Origin: Imbricaverruca yamaguchii
Taxonomy: Eukaryota > Arthropoda > Thecostraca > Neoverrucidae
DNA: 64,000 bases
Assembly (NCBI GenBank): GCA_034440575.1
Contig: JAOTOL010001432.1
Coordinates: 288,501-352,500 of the forward strand
Reading direction: 5' to 3'
The position numbers and the translations under genes are program-made. The notes beneath the pieces are model-generated. The model was given only the letters and a program-made list of their open reading frames with translations. It made no database searches and was not told the DNA's origin. Positions 59,001-62,329 of the stretch are shown piece after piece (position 1 is the first letter of the stretch; each line of letters opens with the position of its first letter).

Positions 59001-59873
59001 CGGACGAAGGCAGGGTCACGGGCAGGTCACGGGCAGCTCCTGTATACTGGTGGCCTGGGAGAAGTGCGCCGTTTGAGGGCGGACGAAGGCAGGGTCACGG
59101 GCAGGTCACGGGCAGGTCACGGGCTGGTCCGGCAGTCCACCTCCGGCCGAACCACGGCCTCACGCGTATGGAGCCATAAATACCGCGGTGGGCCAAATGT
59201 GGTGGACATCTCGAGTGTCAGATCACATGGTTGAGGCTGTGGCACCTGGCAGATGACGAGGCAGTTTGCATCTGATTCCCTTGCATTCGCTATTTTTAGG
59301 GAATTAGGTTGAACACAGGGACAAAAAGTGTGGGTACAGTACAATTCAAGAGGATATTGAATGGCTCCAGTGACTGCCGACACAGCAGCTTGGCTGAAGA
59401 AACATTGGCACATATCACTAATAAATGTATAGCCCTGCAACCTCTCAGTATGACCTGTGCAGTTTGCTTGGGATCGCTCTGTACAAATCCCTACGATCAA
59501 TGCAGTTTATCAAGGATGCTGGCCAGGTTGCATAGATGCTTGGCTGATAGGCAACTGAACAACAATTGATTTAAGAAACGATTGATTGAAGGGGAACCTG
59601 CTCCACTTGCAAGCAGTCATTGCTACATGTCAGGAATTACCCATCCATAACATTTTTAACAAATAGTTATAACTCATCACCTGAAAGTGATGAATTAAGT
59701 TTCCAAAAGGCACATTCCAACTCTGCACTGTGGTCAAAATTAGTATTTACTACCTGAGTCTTCAGAATTAGTATGTACAGTACCTGAGCCTTCTCAAACT
59801 CTATTCTCTGAGCATCGAGCGACGATGTTGCTCTCCTGTTCATCAGAGCCCTCTGCATCTGTCGAGCTGCCAT
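23279..59873 (-). CDS. HIP1R: HIP1/HIP1R (Sla2 family) endocytic clathrin-actin adaptor, 16 coding exons
   Basis: Sixteen exons (59,873-59,784; 58,530-58,267; 58,044-57,825; 55,383-55,243; 51,521-51,388; 49,790-49,672; 47,604-47,082; 43,725-43,533; 42,556-42,467; 42,074-41,901; 39,721-39,474; 34,952-34,800; 28,021-27,921; 26,419-26,307; 25,681-25,565; 23,466-23,279) have matching phases and join to 2,868 nt (955 aa plus stop). Human HIP1/HIP1R are about 1,040-1,070 aa. Domains: N-terminal ANTH lipid-binding domain (about 15-290, with [20 protein letters not shown] and [14 protein letters not shown]), a nine-proline run (336-344), a Gln/Glu-rich coiled coil (about 345-560, clathrin light-chain region in the family), and the C-terminal I/LWEQ (THATCH) actin-binding domain (about 680-930, with [14 protein letters not shown] and [14 protein letters not shown]). 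The family links clathrin coats, PI(4,5)P2 and F-actin in endocytosis. Introns are crowded with minisatellites, many at exon edges. HIP1 versus HIP1R cannot be separated by eye; arthropods usually have one gene. Confidence 0.92.
23659..23882 (-). repeat. Dispersed repeat family X, copy 3
   Basis: On the minus strand it starts CATCCAGAACGTTATCCCCG and ends CTCTCCACATTCAGAATTAG then AAATCCAACC. It lies in HIP1R intron 15 and shares blocks GGTCGAATGGTGTTGTTTG and AAATGAACTGTTACTTTGAC with the other copies. Confidence 0.7.
24341..24841. repeat. 100-bp minisatellite, 5 copies
   Basis: The unit starts CGGCCACAGACTGCACACCT at 24,341, 24,441, 24,541, 24,641 and 24,741. Copies are near-identical. On the minus strand each contains GGTG|GTGAGTACACG, a good 5' splice-site consensus. 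It directly precedes the 54-bp array in HIP1R intron 15. Confidence 0.95.
24850..25590. repeat. 54-bp minisatellite containing HIP1R exon 15 end and 5' splice site
   Basis: About 13 units. On the minus strand each unit reads GTGCAGCTGGTGGAGGACAA then AG|GTGAGTG or AG|GTGGGTG, then CACGTGACGTGGCGTGTCGT. The first copy is the real end of exon 15. Because 54 = 18 codons and the frame has no stop, the exon's reading frame stays open through this array and the 100-bp array. Confidence 0.95.
25565..25681 (-). CDS. HIP1R: HIP1R coding exon 15 (THATCH, last helix)
   Basis: The acceptor GTGTTGCAG|CCGACC completes Ala. Encodes [18 protein letters not shown], then [19 protein letters not shown]. The donor is CAAAG|GTGGGTG, phase 1. 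The last ~25 exon bases and the donor are repeated about 13 times in the adjoining array. Confidence 0.92.
25976..26046. repeat. TA microsatellite
   Basis: About 34 TA repeats in HIP1R intron 14. Confidence 0.95.
26307..26419 (-). CDS. HIP1R: HIP1R coding exon 14 (THATCH)
   Basis: The acceptor GCTCATTCAG|TGACGCC. Encodes [20 protein letters not shown], then [18 protein letters not shown]. The donor is CAAAG|GTTAGC, phase 1. Confidence 0.94.
26432..26778. repeat. Irregular minisatellite upstream of HIP1R exon 14 acceptor
   Basis: Units of roughly 50-60 bp built from AGGTGCATAGGCTCACCAGT, CACAGAAGTAAACGGGCTCA and CGGATCAATCCG variants. It begins about 13 bp from the acceptor at 26,419. Confidence 0.85.
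26779..26993 (-). repeat. Dispersed repeat family X, copy 4
   Basis: On the minus strand it starts TATCCAGAATATTATCTTC and ends CATCTCCATCTCCAGGATTA then AAATCCATCC, with GAAAACAAACTGTGTTGTGA and GTGCTCAAGATTCACTGG inside. Confidence 0.7.
27165..27400. repeat. 7-bp tandem repeat (CAGTCAT / CAGTCGG)
   Basis: About 30 heptamers, with blocks of CAGTCAT followed by a block of CAGTCGG. Located in HIP1R intron 13. Confidence 0.95.
27921..28021 (-). CDS. HIP1R: HIP1R coding exon 13 (THATCH)
   Basis: The acceptor CGTGTTACAG|GGTTCG. Encodes [20 protein letters not shown], then [13 protein letters not shown]. The [17 protein letters not shown] block is diagnostic. The donor is CTGCT|GTACGT, phase 2. 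Confidence 0.94.
28035..28660. repeat. 33-bp minisatellite upstream of HIP1R exon 13 acceptor
   Basis: Units like CACGGAACAGCGGGTCTGCG plus GTGTCAGCAATAA. The array begins about 15 bp from the acceptor at 28,021 and is interrupted by SINE B (28,306-28,488). A stray unit remains at 28,728-28,775. Confidence 0.9.
28297..28497 (-). mobile_element. SINE B copy 2
   Basis: The body 28,306-28,488 matches copies 1 and 3 (GTTTTACGACAGGTCGGCCG, GCCAATCTCTCACGCCGATT, GCGAGACTCGAAC). It is flanked by GAACAGCGG at 28,297-28,305 and 28,489-28,497. The flank is also part of the host array unit, so the duplication is suggestive rather than proof. Confidence 0.8.
29000..29500. repeat. 30-bp minisatellite
   Basis: About 16 units of GACAGGCGATCACACGGGGA plus GACAGATTAT. 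HIP1R intron 12. Confidence 0.95.
29490..30076. repeat. 60-bp minisatellite, about 10 copies
   Basis: Units of GACACCCAGTGACGGAGAGA, CTCGGTCGCAGACAGGTCAC and ACGGGGAGACAGATCAT. The second half is related to the preceding 30-bp unit, so the longer unit probably arose from it. The 300-plus-codon frames on both strands are artefacts of the 60-bp period. Confidence 0.95.
30150..30420. repeat. Diverged ~30-bp repeat rich in TGACGTCA and CACGTG
   Basis: Irregular units such as CACGTGATACTTAATGACGT. At least three TGACGTCA (CRE-type) and several CACGTG (E-box) palindromes occur within 270 bp. Regulatory function is unproven. Confidence 0.7.
30530..31140. repeat. 42-bp minisatellite with diverged tail
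   Basis: About 9 clean units of GACACCATGACAGGCAATAA, CCGAGAAAACATGACGGGCT and GA to 30,900, then shorter diverged units (GGAGATGGCTGAGACACCA) to 31,140. Confidence 0.92.
31150..32680. other. HIP1R intron 12, no supported feature
   Basis: No recognised gene or clear repeat. Open frames of up to 125 codons occur without motif support. Confidence 0.4.
32690..33045 (+). pseudogene. Decayed non-LTR reverse-transcriptase fragment
   Basis: Across shifted frames the plus strand reads [14 protein letters not shown], then a stretch equivalent to ADDTK.YI, then [11 protein letters not shown], and [16 protein letters not shown]. This is the order of the WF.SYL.GR, ADDT and W..LN..KC RT blocks of jockey-like LINEs. 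At least two frameshifts and a stop break it. Confidence 0.7.
33195..33400 (+). mobile_element. SINE A copy 1 with 14-bp target-site duplication
   Basis: The element 33,209-33,386 begins GGGGCGGGGATGGCCGAGTG then GTTAAGGTGTCGG (A-box region of a Ser/Leu-type tRNA) and has GGTCCCGGGTTCGACTCTAG (B box). The body is GTGTGGGCGGCGCCATTAAC and the tail CCAATAAACAAACA. The perfect duplication TACTTCCAGTATTA lies at 33,195-33,208 and 33,387-33,400. Confidence 0.92.
33449..33524. repeat. Perfect 38-bp tandem duplication
   Basis: TATTTCCCGCAAATATCAGA then ATCATTGTGGCAAATTA occurs twice back to back. Confidence 0.85.
33525..34799. other. HIP1R intron 12, no supported feature
   Basis: No gene or repeat that I can support. 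Confidence 0.4.
34800..34952 (-). CDS. HIP1R: HIP1R coding exon 12 (THATCH)
   Basis: The acceptor GCATCCTCAG|GAGATC. Encodes [20 protein letters not shown], then [16 protein letters not shown] to IIAQGK. The [13 protein letters not shown] block is almost invariant. The donor is GGCAAG|GTCAGT, phase 0. Confidence 0.95.
34953..36060. other. HIP1R intron 11, distal part, no supported feature
   Basis: A 140-codon open frame at 35,060-35,482 has no recognised motif and lies wholly inside the intron. Confidence 0.4.
36078..36785. repeat. Diverged tandem duplication, two ~350-bp copies
   Basis: Copy 1 (36,078-36,434) and copy 2 (36,449-36,785) share GTTTTTCGTAGATAACTCCA / GATTTTTCGTACATAACTCC, ACCGGCCGATATCCGCC / ACCGGCCGATGTACGCC, CAACACTAGCGACT and GTCATGTCAGGTC. 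Each starts with a G-run. Family unknown. Confidence 0.75.
37973..38159 (-). mobile_element. SINE B copy 3 with 12-bp target-site duplication
   Basis: The body 37,985-38,147 reads on the minus strand from GTAGTCTATGGGTAAGTTGC through GTGGGTTCGAGTCTCACCTG to AAACCAATAACCAACC. The perfect duplication CTACGCATACGG lies at 37,973-37,984 and 38,148-38,159. Confidence 0.92.
38358..38568 (+). mobile_element. SINE A copy 2 with 13-bp target-site duplication
   Basis: The body 38,371-38,555 has the same head (GATGGCCGAGTGGTTCAGGT), B box (GAGTTCGACTC) and AATAAACAATAAACAAAC tail as copy 1. The perfect duplication AACTCTTCCCATC lies at 38,358-38,370 and 38,556-38,568. Confidence 0.93.
38680..39470. repeat. 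18-bp minisatellite next to HIP1R exon 11 donor
   Basis: About 40 units of CCCCGTGTGCCTGTCCGG with CCATGTGCCGTGTG and TGCACCTGTCCGA variants. It runs up to the exon 11 donor at 39,474. Since 18 is a multiple of 3, several frames on both strands stay open for 200-350 codons; these are not genes. Confidence 0.95.
39474..39721 (-). CDS. HIP1R: HIP1R coding exon 11 (start of THATCH)
   Basis: The acceptor CGTCGCCAG|AGATGTCGG. Encodes [17 protein letters not shown], then [20 protein letters not shown] to VRIQ. VD.EMAA...AIE.A..RI is the family's THATCH entry block. The donor is ATACAG|GTGTGG, phase 0. Arrays touch both ends. Confidence 0.9.
39716..41275. repeat. 61-bp minisatellite containing HIP1R exon 11 acceptor
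   Basis: About 25 units. On the minus strand each reads GGTGACCGGACGTCGCCAG| then AGATGTCGGCCGTGTGTGCC, followed by ACATGTGACACTGTTATGTG. The unit at 39,721 is the true acceptor plus the first 20 nt of exon 11. The others are copies upstream in the transcript. Confidence 0.96.
41640..41900. repeat. Diverged copies of the HIP1R exon 10 end
   Basis: On the minus strand the exon end CCAGCTGGGAGAAG reappears in degraded form as CCAGCTGGGAGAGC, CAGCCGGGAGAAGATGCAG and CCAGCTGTGAAAAGG over the next 250 bp, with CAGGTTTGATGTAGGTGT between copies. Weak but ordered. Confidence 0.5.
41901..42074 (-). CDS. HIP1R: HIP1R coding exon 10
   Basis: The acceptor CTCTGGCAG|AGTACC. Encodes [16 protein letters not shown] and [20 protein letters not shown], then SPNIQLGE. 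The donor GAAG|GTACAG at 41,901 is supported by phase (1) with exon 11. The last ~10 residues resemble the family weakly. Confidence 0.8.
42467..42556 (-). CDS. HIP1R: HIP1R coding exon 9
   Basis: The acceptor GCCCACAG|GCGAGTCG completes Gly. Encodes [20 protein letters not shown] to TCTP, matching the EAE.I.Q.AL..LDDP helix before THATCH. The donor is CCAG|GTGAGC, phase 1. Confidence 0.87.
42614..42818 (+). mobile_element. SINE A copy 3 with imperfect target-site duplication
   Basis: The body 42,627-42,805 has the SINE A head, B box (GGGCTCGACAC, mutated) and AATAAACAAACA tail. The flanks CTGGTTCGTCGTC (42,614-42,626) and CTGGTTGGCCGTC (42,806-42,818) match at 11 of 13 positions. It sits 70 bp from HIP1R exon 9. 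Confidence 0.88.
42836..43018. repeat. 47-bp minisatellite, 4 copies
   Basis: Units of CCACAGGTCCGCGGGCACCG, CCACAGGGGTGTCTGATAAT and GGCCCCT. Directly follows SINE A copy 3. Confidence 0.92.
43533..43725 (-). CDS. HIP1R: HIP1R coding exon 8 (coiled coil)
   Basis: The acceptor TCTTCCCAG|ACGGAGCTGC lies exactly at the end of the 46-bp array. Encodes [20 protein letters not shown] through AAQAARAL. I chose the donor CTCG|GTCAGT at 43,533 because it is phase 1 and fits exon 9. Confidence 0.85.
43725..46205. repeat. 46-bp minisatellite ending at HIP1R exon 8 acceptor
   Basis: More than 50 units of GTCTGTTACGGCGGCCCTCG, TGGTCCTCCGTCTGGGAAGA and CGCCGC, differing mainly at GAAGAC/GAATAC and GCC/ACC. 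On the minus strand each unit carries TCTTCCCAG|ACGGAG, identical to the real exon 8 3' splice site plus 6 nt. The plus strand is open in all three frames (up to 881 codons) because 46 is not a multiple of 3 and the unit has no plus-strand stop. This is not a gene. Confidence 0.97.
46208..46374 (+). mobile_element. Small SINE-like insert in the 46-bp array
   Basis: 141 bp (46,220-46,360) between AACCGCATGTTA and AACCGCATATGTTA. It has GGGTTTAGGGGCGCGTCGAC, CACCCATAACTGTG and, near its end, GATAGATAACATCAAAATT. The same blocks occur at 47,619-47,702. The flanks are also array sequence, so the duplication is suggestive only. Confidence 0.55.
46375..46590. repeat. Diverged distal units of the 46-bp array
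   Basis: Units such as GGCGGTCCCCAAAGCCCCAC with GTGTGGAGAGATGCCGCGTC. They are more diverged than the block next to the exon, so similarity decays with distance from the splice site. Confidence 0.8.
46771..46858. other. Two adjacent perfect hairpins
   Basis: Hairpin 1 has a 14-bp perfect stem CACAGTCAGGCGCC (46,771-46,784 with 46,789-46,802) and a 4-nt loop. Hairpin 2 has a 21-bp perfect stem (46,810-46,830 with 46,838-46,858, starting CAGAGTGTGAAGG) and a 7-nt loop CTGTTGT. In HIP1R intron 7. Confidence 0.85.
47082..47604 (-). CDS. HIP1R: HIP1R coding exon 7 (poly-Pro and coiled coil)
   Basis: 523 nt, residues 324-497. The acceptor ACAACAG|GTCTCTGG opens [12 protein letters not shown], nine prolines and then a long Ala/Glu/Gln coiled coil ([18 protein letters not shown] to TELATLQ). 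The donor is CTGCAG|GTGCGT, phase 0. The coiled coil is shorter than in vertebrates, so a skipped small exon cannot be fully excluded. Confidence 0.88.
47619..47702 (+). mobile_element. Small SINE-like copy beside HIP1R exon 7
   Basis: GGGTTTTAGGGGCGCACCAA, CAGTGCCCATAACTACG and GATAGAAACACATCAAGGTT mirror the insert at 46,220-46,360. It starts about 15 bp from the exon 7 acceptor. A similar start (GAGTTTACGGGCGCGTCGAC) occurs at 55,135. Confidence 0.45.
47710..48560. other. HIP1R intron 6, no supported feature
   Basis: No gene or repeat that I can support. Confidence 0.4.
48770..49215 (-). pseudogene. Decayed non-LTR reverse-transcriptase fragment (FVDD)
   Basis: The minus strand reads [20 protein letters not shown], then [13 protein letters not shown] and [11 protein letters not shown]. 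These are the RT motifs GVPQGSVL, the catalytic Y/FxDD box (here FVDD) and the W helix. Frame breaks follow. Confidence 0.75.
49295..49495 (+). mobile_element. Possible third tRNA-derived SINE
   Basis: TGGTTGTTCAGTTGGTTAGA then GCGCTGACCCG resembles a tRNA A box and D arm, and CAGGCTTCGAGTCG a B box 40 nt later. A GC-rich non-tRNA body follows. No clear target-site duplication, and only one copy in the window. Confidence 0.5.
49672..49790 (-). CDS. HIP1R: HIP1R coding exon 6
   Basis: The acceptor GTGTTGCAG|GGTCCG gives [15 protein letters not shown], then an acidic run [16 protein letters not shown], as in the linker after ANTH of HIP1R. The donor is GACAG|GTGAGC, phase 2. Confidence 0.9.
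49990..50105. repeat. 27-bp short tandem repeat
   Basis: Four or five units of CAGGGAAAACTGGTACTTTG type, about 200 bp from HIP1R exon 6. Confidence 0.75.
50680..51387. repeat. 37-bp minisatellite at HIP1R exon 5 donor
   Basis: About 19 units of CCAGCCCAGCTACCCTGGCA plus GTACTGCCACACACTGA. On the minus strand each has GGCTG|GTCAGTGTGTGGCAGTACC, a look-alike of the real exon 5 donor region GGCT|GTGAGTTGGCAGTACC. It ends exactly at the donor. Confidence 0.93.
51388..51521 (-). CDS. HIP1R: HIP1R coding exon 5 (end of ANTH domain)
   Basis: The acceptor TGTTGCAG|TCCTGCC completes Ile. Encodes [19 protein letters not shown] and [13 protein letters not shown]. The donor GCT|GTGAGTTGG is phase 0 and leads directly into the 37-bp array. 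Confidence 0.92.
51930..52075. repeat. ~37-bp diverged tandem repeat
   Basis: Four units around ATGTCGACATCTGACCTTGA. Confidence 0.75.
52080..54215. other. HIP1R intron 4, no supported feature
   Basis: Mostly AT-rich. No gene or repeat that I can support. Confidence 0.4.
54216..54466. mobile_element. Long inverted repeat, Penelope-like terminal sequence with hammerhead-like core
   Basis: Two ~115-bp arms are near-perfect reverse complements (GAGAAGAAATACAC, TTCAATATACCAGGAGGTGC, TTAGGGATTATACTATATTA, CTCAACGTTTCGGCCAGGG). On the minus strand the left arm gives CTGACGA, a 4-bp GGCC/GGCC stem and GAAACGTT (54,329-54,303), the layout of a minimal hammerhead ribozyme core. The right arm has the same core with one changed stem base. 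Penelope-like elements are known to carry such motifs in their repeated ends. Confidence 0.65.
55243..55383 (-). CDS. HIP1R: HIP1R coding exon 4 (ANTH domain)
   Basis: The acceptor CGCCGCAG|TGTTCGG completes a Val codon. Encodes [14 protein letters not shown] and [15 protein letters not shown] to FKLHS. The GQCRLAPLI block is strongly conserved in HIP1R. The donor is CTCCA|GTAAGT, phase 1. Confidence 0.93.
55430..55810. repeat. 62-bp minisatellite near HIP1R exon 4 acceptor
   Basis: Six units of CGCTCACAGACAACCCACGG, TATGGCGTCACATAGGCCGC and GGTGCCAGCTACGCAACACC. Begins about 45 bp from the acceptor at 55,383 and does not include it. Confidence 0.94.
56020..56150. repeat. ~65-bp minisatellite, left part
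   Basis: Units with ACCATTAGTCTCCCGTATTA, CAACTCGTCGTCCGCCGACT and CCCTTACTATCCGTCCC. The same family continues at 57,560-57,795. Confidence 0.8.
56155..57545. mobile_element. ~1.4-kb element with long imperfect terminal inverted repeats
   Basis: The left end (about 56,165-56,300) and the reverse complement of the right end (about 57,425-57,540) align, with shared TTAGAGGTGGCTCCA and TGCAAA...GTT.GTTCCTAA...CC. It lies inside a ~65-bp minisatellite. The interior has no transposase that I recognise. AATAAA-type signals lie near 57,112, and a 69-codon frame lies at 56,422-56,631. Probably a non-autonomous DNA element. Confidence 0.55.
57560..57795. repeat. ~65-bp minisatellite, right part, near HIP1R exon 3 donor
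   Basis: Units with CCATTAGTCTCCCACATTAC, AACTCGTTTTCTACCGACTC and CCTTACTATCCGTCC. Ends about 30 bp from the exon 3 donor at 57,825. Confidence 0.8.
57825..58044 (-). CDS. HIP1R: HIP1R coding exon 3 (ANTH domain, middle)
   Basis: Residues 119-191. The acceptor GACGAGCAG|GGTCAC continues FW into [14 protein letters not shown]. The donor is ACAGCTG|GTGAGT, phase 1. Confidence 0.92.
58267..58530 (-). CDS. HIP1R: HIP1R coding exon 2 (ANTH domain, first part)
   Basis: Residues 31-118. The acceptor CCGTCCTCAG|ATGGCACACTTC continues EKAQ into [12 protein letters not shown]. The donor is TTCTGG|GTGAGC, phase 0. The basic residues of LPVKTKHVR belong to the family's phosphoinositide-binding patch. 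The acceptor and first ~45 nt are reiterated in the upstream array. Confidence 0.93.
58485..59125. repeat. 79-bp minisatellite containing HIP1R exon 2 acceptor and start
   Basis: About 8 units (one shortened). On the minus strand each has CCGTCCTCAG|A, then CGGCGCACTTCTCCCAGGCC, ACCAGTATACAGGAGCTGCC and CGTGACC. The last unit in transcript order is the true exon 2 start; the others are upstream copies with the acceptor and about 45 nt of exon. Confidence 0.96.
59784..59873 (-). CDS. HIP1R: HIP1R coding exon 1 (N-terminus)
   Basis: Encodes 30 residues, [14 protein letters not shown] then [13 protein letters not shown], aligning with the SLEAEREQFDKTQ start of vertebrate HIP1R. The donor is GCTCAG|GTACTG, phase 0. 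An AG acceptor (TTTTCAG) lies 14 nt upstream of the ATG with an open frame, so the exon may begin at 59,887 with upstream non-coding exon(s). Confidence 0.88.
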
Positions 59874-59887
59874 GTCTACAGCTGATC

Positions 59888-60850
59888 TGAAAATGCGAAG
59901 TGCAATATTTCACTCAGGTGTTCATGTTTGCACTTCCATGCACTGGTAGCAGCATGTCGTCCCACATGTGATGTCGTCCATTATTGATACCAGCAGTGTC
60001 TATTTTACGAAACACTATTCCATGTAATAGTTCATGTGACGAAAAATGCGTCCCCAACAGTTCTGGCTGGAATAACAAATTCCACGTTTATCCTACGTGC
60101 AGTGACAATAGAATGAATCATTCCGTAAACTGCTTAAATTAAAACCGGGGGATTGGTGGCCTTACAACACATGGCATCACCAACAAACAGCCAGCAATTA
60201 TGCGTAAATTTGTGGCTTGTGGCCACGCGCCGCAAGTAGGGACAATTCGCACAACCCTCCTGCTTTTCCACGATATCTATTATACGGCGGCGATATTGTA
60301 ACCCGAACTTGTGACTGTCAAAAATGTATCAGCACATTGGATACAACAAAAATTGAGATCCGTTGGAAAATATAGGAACTGAGGGGTCCAAAGTCGACCG
60401 ACCAGGCGGCAGCCCATCTCGCTCTACCGTCGAGAGTTCAAGGCCATACTGTCGTGTCTAGGGTTAACGTGAGTCAATGGAGCTTCTCTGTTCTGTTCTG
60501 TTTCTGTTCTTCCTAAAGCCACAATATGCATCTGGAAAAATGTTGTGCTGTTGTAACAACTACATTATACTAGTAGGCATGAGCTTCTTCGTTAAATTGC
60601 ACATGCACAGGGTAAAAGACATTGGGTGATAGTGGAGCAGTTTCGGTCAGCTTTTGCCCGGCTTCAGCACTGGGACCACAACTGCTTCCTGCCAGACTAC
60701 TGGAAAATTACTTTGTTGCCAAAGCTTGCTGAATATGCTAAGGAGGATTTAGAATGCACCTTGTGGGAGATGTGCTAACATTTAATTGCGGATGTTGTCT
60801 GGCCCATCGGAAACACTTGAGCTTTGCCATGACAGTATCACTTCTCCATC
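59888..60850. other. Region upstream of HIP1R
   Basis: Would hold the promoter and any 5' non-coding exons on the minus strand. No TATA box or other element identified with confidence. Confidence 0.3.
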
Positions 60851-60856
60851 GAGAGA

Positions 60857-61212
60857 GGGGGTTTAAAAAAGGGGTTTTGTGGGGGGGGGAGAAAAAAAAA
60901 AATTTTTAAAAGGGGAATTGGGGGAAAAAAAAAAGAGACCCCAAAAAACCCCCCCCTATAAAATAAGGGGGGGGAAAAAAACACCCCCCTTGGTGGGGGG
61001 GGGGGGCTCCCCACCTAACAAAAAAAAAACAAAGGAAGGGAAAAAAAAAAAAATTAAATTACAACCACTTAACTATAAAAATATAAATTTTTTTAAAAAA
61101 AATTTCCCCAAAAAAAAAAAAAAAAAACACCCCCAACCCCACCACAAACAATAAAAAAAAAAAAAAAAAAAAAAATAATATCCCAAAAAAAAATATTTTT
61201 TTTTTTTTTAAG
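60857..61212. other. Homopolymer-rich low-complexity stretch, likely sequence error
   Basis: Dense A, G, C and T runs of 5-20 bases (for example GTGGGGGGGGGAG and TTTTTTTTTTTTAAG) with almost no other content. It differs abruptly from both flanks. The small Lys/Gly-rich frame across it is not a gene. Confidence 0.8.
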
Positions 61213-62034
61213 TCAGAGTCACAATTCTGGATCCTGGAGTGATTTTTTGGACCGGAGCTCCATTTTCGGCCCCTAGTGCAATATTCTTATGCCCTGGCAC
61301 AATTGTCTTTTGGGTTCAAGTAAAGAAAATATTATGGTCCCATGCTGTTTTTTCGACCCGACTAATCCTTGGAGATTCCTGCTTCATTTTTTATGTGGCC
61401 CCAGCTTGTATGCCATACTAGTTTGTTGGTGAGTAAACCAACAAAACCGCAGATTGTTGCAATCATCACTGTTCTTTAACTTTGTGTAGCACTCAGCTTC
61501 AAAGTTGTGCTAAATTATTACTGCAGTTTTTTCTGCATTTTGTTTGTGCCTTTAGTTACCATATGTGGAGAACAGATTACATTTCCTGAAGCATTGTACT
61601 TCTTAAAAGCAGCATGCATTTTTGTAATACAAAAATTTTTTTTTTATAAATGTCAGAGGTATCATTGAGGACATGCTCCAACAACCTGTTTGCAGTTTCC
61701 TTGGGCTGTCAATTGTCTGGTCATTTGGTATACCTCTGACAAGCAGTTTGTCGAGTAATTTCAGGTGGGTTGAGTGGTGTGGCACCATGAAGAACTAGAT
61801 GAACATGCTGCCTGATGCACCTCAGGTGAAAAGCCTGAAACTACAATAATGGGCAATAAAAGGCATAAATGAGCATAATATGAGCAAAGTCTGGACACAT
61901 GTATATATGTCAGAAGGCTTCATGCTCATTTTCATACAATTTGTTATGTCCTGTATCTTCTACTTAACAAAATAAATCATTATCTAAATTGAATATAAAT
62001 CCTGGGAATGCATTCAGATCCTCTCAGGCATACA
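61213..62034. other. AT-rich, no supported gene
   Basis: Diverged AT-rich sequence without motifs that I can use. Confidence 0.4.
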
Positions 62035-62050
62035 TTCAATGTTTCTCAGA

Positions 62051-62214
62051 CATGCATCAAGCTTTCAAATTCTGCAGACTGGCTGTGTGATAGTGTCCAT
62101 GATTCACCAGAAAGTGCAAATGAGGTTCTGTCATAGGATTAAAAATGCCTCAGAATTTGACTTCCATAAGTTTTCCTCTCCACAAACAGGATTACAAAAT
62201 ACAAATCCAATCCT
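62051..62214 (+). repeat. Dispersed repeat family X, copy 5 (diverged)
   Basis: Contains GATTCACCAGAAAGTGCAAA and ends CTCCACAAACAGGATTACAA, AATACAAATCC. The most diverged copy. Confidence 0.55.
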
Positions 62215-62329
62215 GAATGAAATGACCATATGTATGTATTCAGGTAGGCTGCCTGCCTGAATCACCATGCCCACCATAGGTATGGTGATAAATGTGTCCA
62301 GTGCTTTAAGGTCTTATGAATTCTTGGAA

